A DNA stretch of 8,321 nucleotides from contig JAKMCZ010000021.1 in NCBI GenBank assembly GCA_022428185.1, positions 1 to 8,321 of the forward strand, written 5' to 3'. This stretch comes from Alphaproteobacteria bacterium. GTDB lineage: Bacteria > Pseudomonadota > Alphaproteobacteria > RS24. Position 1 is the first letter of the stretch. Every line of letters begins with the position of its first letter. The translations under genes were made by a program, and so were the position numbers. Shown in pieces: positions 7,392-8,321 of this stretch. The notes below the pieces were generated by a model, which did not search any database, was not told where the DNA came from, and was given only the letters and a program-made list of their open reading frames with translations.

Positions 7392-7414
7392 TGGCTTTTA
7401 GCCATTTATCAACG

Positions 7415-7456
7415 TCGGGCAGGCGCGCGTTATGCTTTCTCCATGCGCCTGCCCGA
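7415..7456. repeat. Perfect 12-bp inverted repeat over the start of the M15 gene
   Basis: The left arm TCGGGCAGGCGC (7415-7426) and right arm GCGCCTGCCCGA (7445-7456) are exactly complementary around an 18-base loop. The likely start codon ATG at 7443-7445 lies at the loop-stem junction, and the right arm encodes the first residues of the protein. No T tract follows on either strand, so it does not look like an intrinsic terminator. In a read-through transcript it would hide the start region. As DNA it could also be an operator. Confidence 0.8.
7431..7436 (+). promoter_or_regulatory. Possible -10 element giving a leaderless M15 transcript
   Basis: TATGCT matches the sigma-70 -10 consensus at four of six positions. 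Transcription would begin about six bases downstream, near the A of ATG 7443. There is no Shine-Dalgarno sequence before that ATG. No good -35 box is visible at 16-18 bases, so this is weak support. Confidence 0.2.
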
Positions 7457-7940
7457 TAATTTGCCCCATCGTTTATCTGACCATTTTCACCTCTATGAAT
7501 TAACCCGCTCCCAATTGGCGGCGCGTCATGCCATTCCAAACCACCCTAATGCCAAACAAGTCGCCGCCTTGCGCCTGTTGTGCCGCAATGTTTTAGAGCC
7601 GGTGCGACGGCATTTTAAGATACCGATTGTGCCGAGTAGCGGGTTTAGATGCCTGCCGCTCAATCGCCTGCTCGGGAGCTCCGATTCGAGCAGCCATTGT
7701 CGCGGTGAGGCGGTGGATTTTGAGGTTATCGGGGTGAGTAATGCCGCCTTGTCAGAGTGGATTGCGTCGAACCTTGAATTCGACCAACTGATTGTCGAAT
7801 ATCCACAGGCTGAAAACGGTAATGCCGGATGGGTGCATGTATCGATAAAAGCCGGTGAAAACCGCAACCAATGCCTGACGCGCCACGCTTACGGCTATGT
7901 TCACGGCCTGCCTGTGTTCTCAAAACGTTCTAAACCGTAG
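7443..7940 (+). CDS. M15-type zinc D-Ala-D-Ala / L-Ala-D-Glu peptidase-like protein
   Basis: Predicted zinc peptidase of the M15 family group (peptidase_M15_3 / M15A type), which cleaves peptidoglycan cross-bridge or stem peptides and is common in phage endolysins and in some bacterial genomes. From ATG 7443 it has 165 residues and is a single domain. The opening LSDHFHLYELTRS (11-23) matches the usual N-terminal pattern, then SSGFR (65-69), and SxHxxGxAxD as SSHCRGEAVD (83-92) giving zinc ligands His85 and Asp92. LIVEY carries a likely catalytic Glu119, and GWVHVS (129-134) gives the third ligand His132. The metal and catalytic residues are therefore intact. There is no signal peptide or membrane segment, and there are four cysteines (47, 70, 86, 144). 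Exact substrate is unknown. The alternative TTG start at 7386 would add 19 residues that do not form a signal peptide. It follows the ftsZ terminator and precedes lpxC, an unusual place for such a gene. Confidence 0.85.
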   Translation: MRLPDNLPHRLSDHFHLYELTRSQLAARHAIPNHPNAKQVAALRLLCRNVLEPVRRHFKIPIVPSSGFRCLPLNRLLGSSDSSSHCRGEAVDFEVIGVSNAALSEWIASNLEFDQLIVEYPQAENGNAGWVHVSIKAGENRNQCLTRHAYGYVHGLPVFSKRSKP

Positions 7941-7950
7941 AGAAACCGTA
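7932..7950 (+). repeat. Tandem AAACCGTA repeat, 11-base period
   Basis: AAACCGTA occurs at 7932-7939 and again at 7943-7950, about one DNA helical turn apart, spanning the stop codon of the peptidase gene. It could be a binding site for a regulator of lpxC, or chance. Confidence 0.3.
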
Positions 7951-7972
7951 ACAAAAGGCAATAATCTGTTAT

Positions 7973-8001
7973 TTGTGATGCATGGTGAGCTTATGTAGAA
8001 C
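7973..8001 (+). promoter_or_regulatory. Candidate lpxC promoter
   Basis: TTGTGA (7973-7978) and TAGAAC (7996-8001) are separated by 17 bases, and each matches the sigma-70 consensus at four of six positions. The transcript would start near 8008, leaving a leader of about 37 bases before ATG 8045. The gap 7941-8044 also holds a small GCCC/GGGC hairpin at 8014-8026. No clear terminator for the upstream gene is visible. Confidence 0.3.
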
Positions 8002-8032
8002 ACACTCATGAAAGCCCTATGCGGGCAGCAAT

Positions 8033-8037
8033 GAGGA
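8033..8037 (+). promoter_or_regulatory. Ribosome binding site for the long lpxC start
   Basis: GAGGA lies seven bases before ATG 8045 and supports that start. A rival site GGTGAGG (8114-8120) lies five bases before the in-frame ATG 8126. Confidence 0.55.
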
Positions 8038-8044
8038 AACACAG

Positions 8045-8321
8045 ATGGCCGCACCCGCCAGCATCGCAGAAATCCACGAGCAGTACACTGCCGTGTCGCC
8101 TGCTGCTTTGGGTGGTGAGGCGCGCATGGGTGTCTGGCAAACAACTTTGACGCGCGAAGCTAAGCTGAGCGGCATTGGCCTGCATTCTGGCCGCAAAGTG
8201 AGTATGCGCCTGCGTCCTGCCGCTGCTGATACGGGCATTGTTTTTATCCGGACTGATGTTGCTGAAGATGAAGCCGTTATTCCGGCTTTATGCGCCAGCG
8301 TGTGCGACGTCACTCTATCAT
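8045..8321 (+). CDS. lpxC: UDP-3-O-acyl-N-acetylglucosamine deacetylase LpxC (3' partial)
   Basis: Zinc amidase of the cytoplasm that carries out the committed step of lipid A synthesis; its presence means the organism makes an LPS-type outer membrane. Ninety-two codons are visible of the roughly 300 expected, so the zinc-binding and catalytic part is outside the window. The N-terminal signature is clear: QTTLTREAKLSGIGLHSG (32-49) and LRPAAADTGIVFIRTD (56-71). Residues 1-27 (MAAPASIAEIHEQ and onwards) form an extension before the usual beginning of the domain. The second possible start at ATG 8126 would give a protein beginning MGVWQTTL, closer to a typical LpxC. ftsZ followed by lpxC is a conserved order in proteobacteria; here the M15 gene stands between them. 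Confidence 0.95.
   Translation, partial: MAAPASIAEIHEQYTAVSPAALGGEARMGVWQTTLTREAKLSGIGLHSGRKVSMRLRPAAADTGIVFIRTDVAEDEAVIPALCASVCDVTLS

Noticed and set aside
7386..7442. TTG 7386 as the M15 gene start, adding 19 residues
   Set aside because: It sits at the foot of the ftsZ terminator stem, has no ribosome binding site, and the added residues are neither a signal peptide nor part of the M15 domain.
8008..8034. Eight-codon upstream frame (ATG 8008 to TGA 8034) before lpxC
   Set aside because: No ribosome binding site and very short; its stop touching the lpxC site is easily chance.
1..8321. tRNA, rRNA, CRISPR arrays, insertion sequences, prophage genes other than the M15-like one, or a novel multi-gene system
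   Set aside because: Nothing with the needed repeats, terminal inverted repeats, conserved RNA sequence or gene grouping is visible; the content is a conserved dcw cluster.

Overview
This window is a stretch of an alphaproteobacterial dcw (division and cell wall) cluster, read entirely from the plus strand. The order is murC (5' end cut off by the window) - murB - ddl - ftsQ - ftsA - ftsZ - a small M15-type peptidase - lpxC (3' end cut off). Three things point to Alphaproteobacteria: murB sits between murC and ddl; FtsZ is about 600 residues with a long acidic Ala/Pro/Glu linker and ends in DIPAFLRR; and GANTC, the CcrM methylation site, is strongly depleted (4 sites counted by eye in 8.3 kb). 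I estimate GC in the mid-50s by eye and do not assign a genus.

Positions 1-5391 form one tightly packed block in which each gene overlaps the next: murC/murB and murB/ddl by ATGA, ddl/ftsQ by 13 nt, and ftsQ/ftsA by TTGA with a TTG start. MurC, MurB and Ddl make the UDP-MurNAc, UDP-MurNAc-L-Ala and D-Ala-D-Ala precursors of peptidoglycan. FtsQ, FtsA and FtsZ are core divisome proteins: periplasm-facing scaffold, membrane anchor and GTPase ring. A 163-nt gap with several potential RNA hairpins and a 49-codon reading frame of doubtful status separates ftsA from ftsZ.

After ftsZ comes a compact non-coding stretch with a probable intrinsic terminator and a perfect 12-bp inverted repeat. The right arm of the repeat contains the likely start codon of a 165-aa zinc peptidase of the M15 type (the phage-endolysin-like D-Ala-D-Ala/L-Ala-D-Glu peptidase family). 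That gene between ftsZ and lpxC is the one unusual element of an otherwise standard cluster. A roughly 100-nt gap with a possible promoter leads into lpxC, the committed step of lipid A synthesis.

I see no tRNA, rRNA, CRISPR array, insertion sequence or prophage structure. The window is mostly conserved housekeeping DNA. The items worth a second look are the M15 gene and its start-codon hairpin, the ftsZ leader, an internal copy-like motif in the FtsZ linker, a second hydrophobic segment in FtsQ, and the GANTC depletion.
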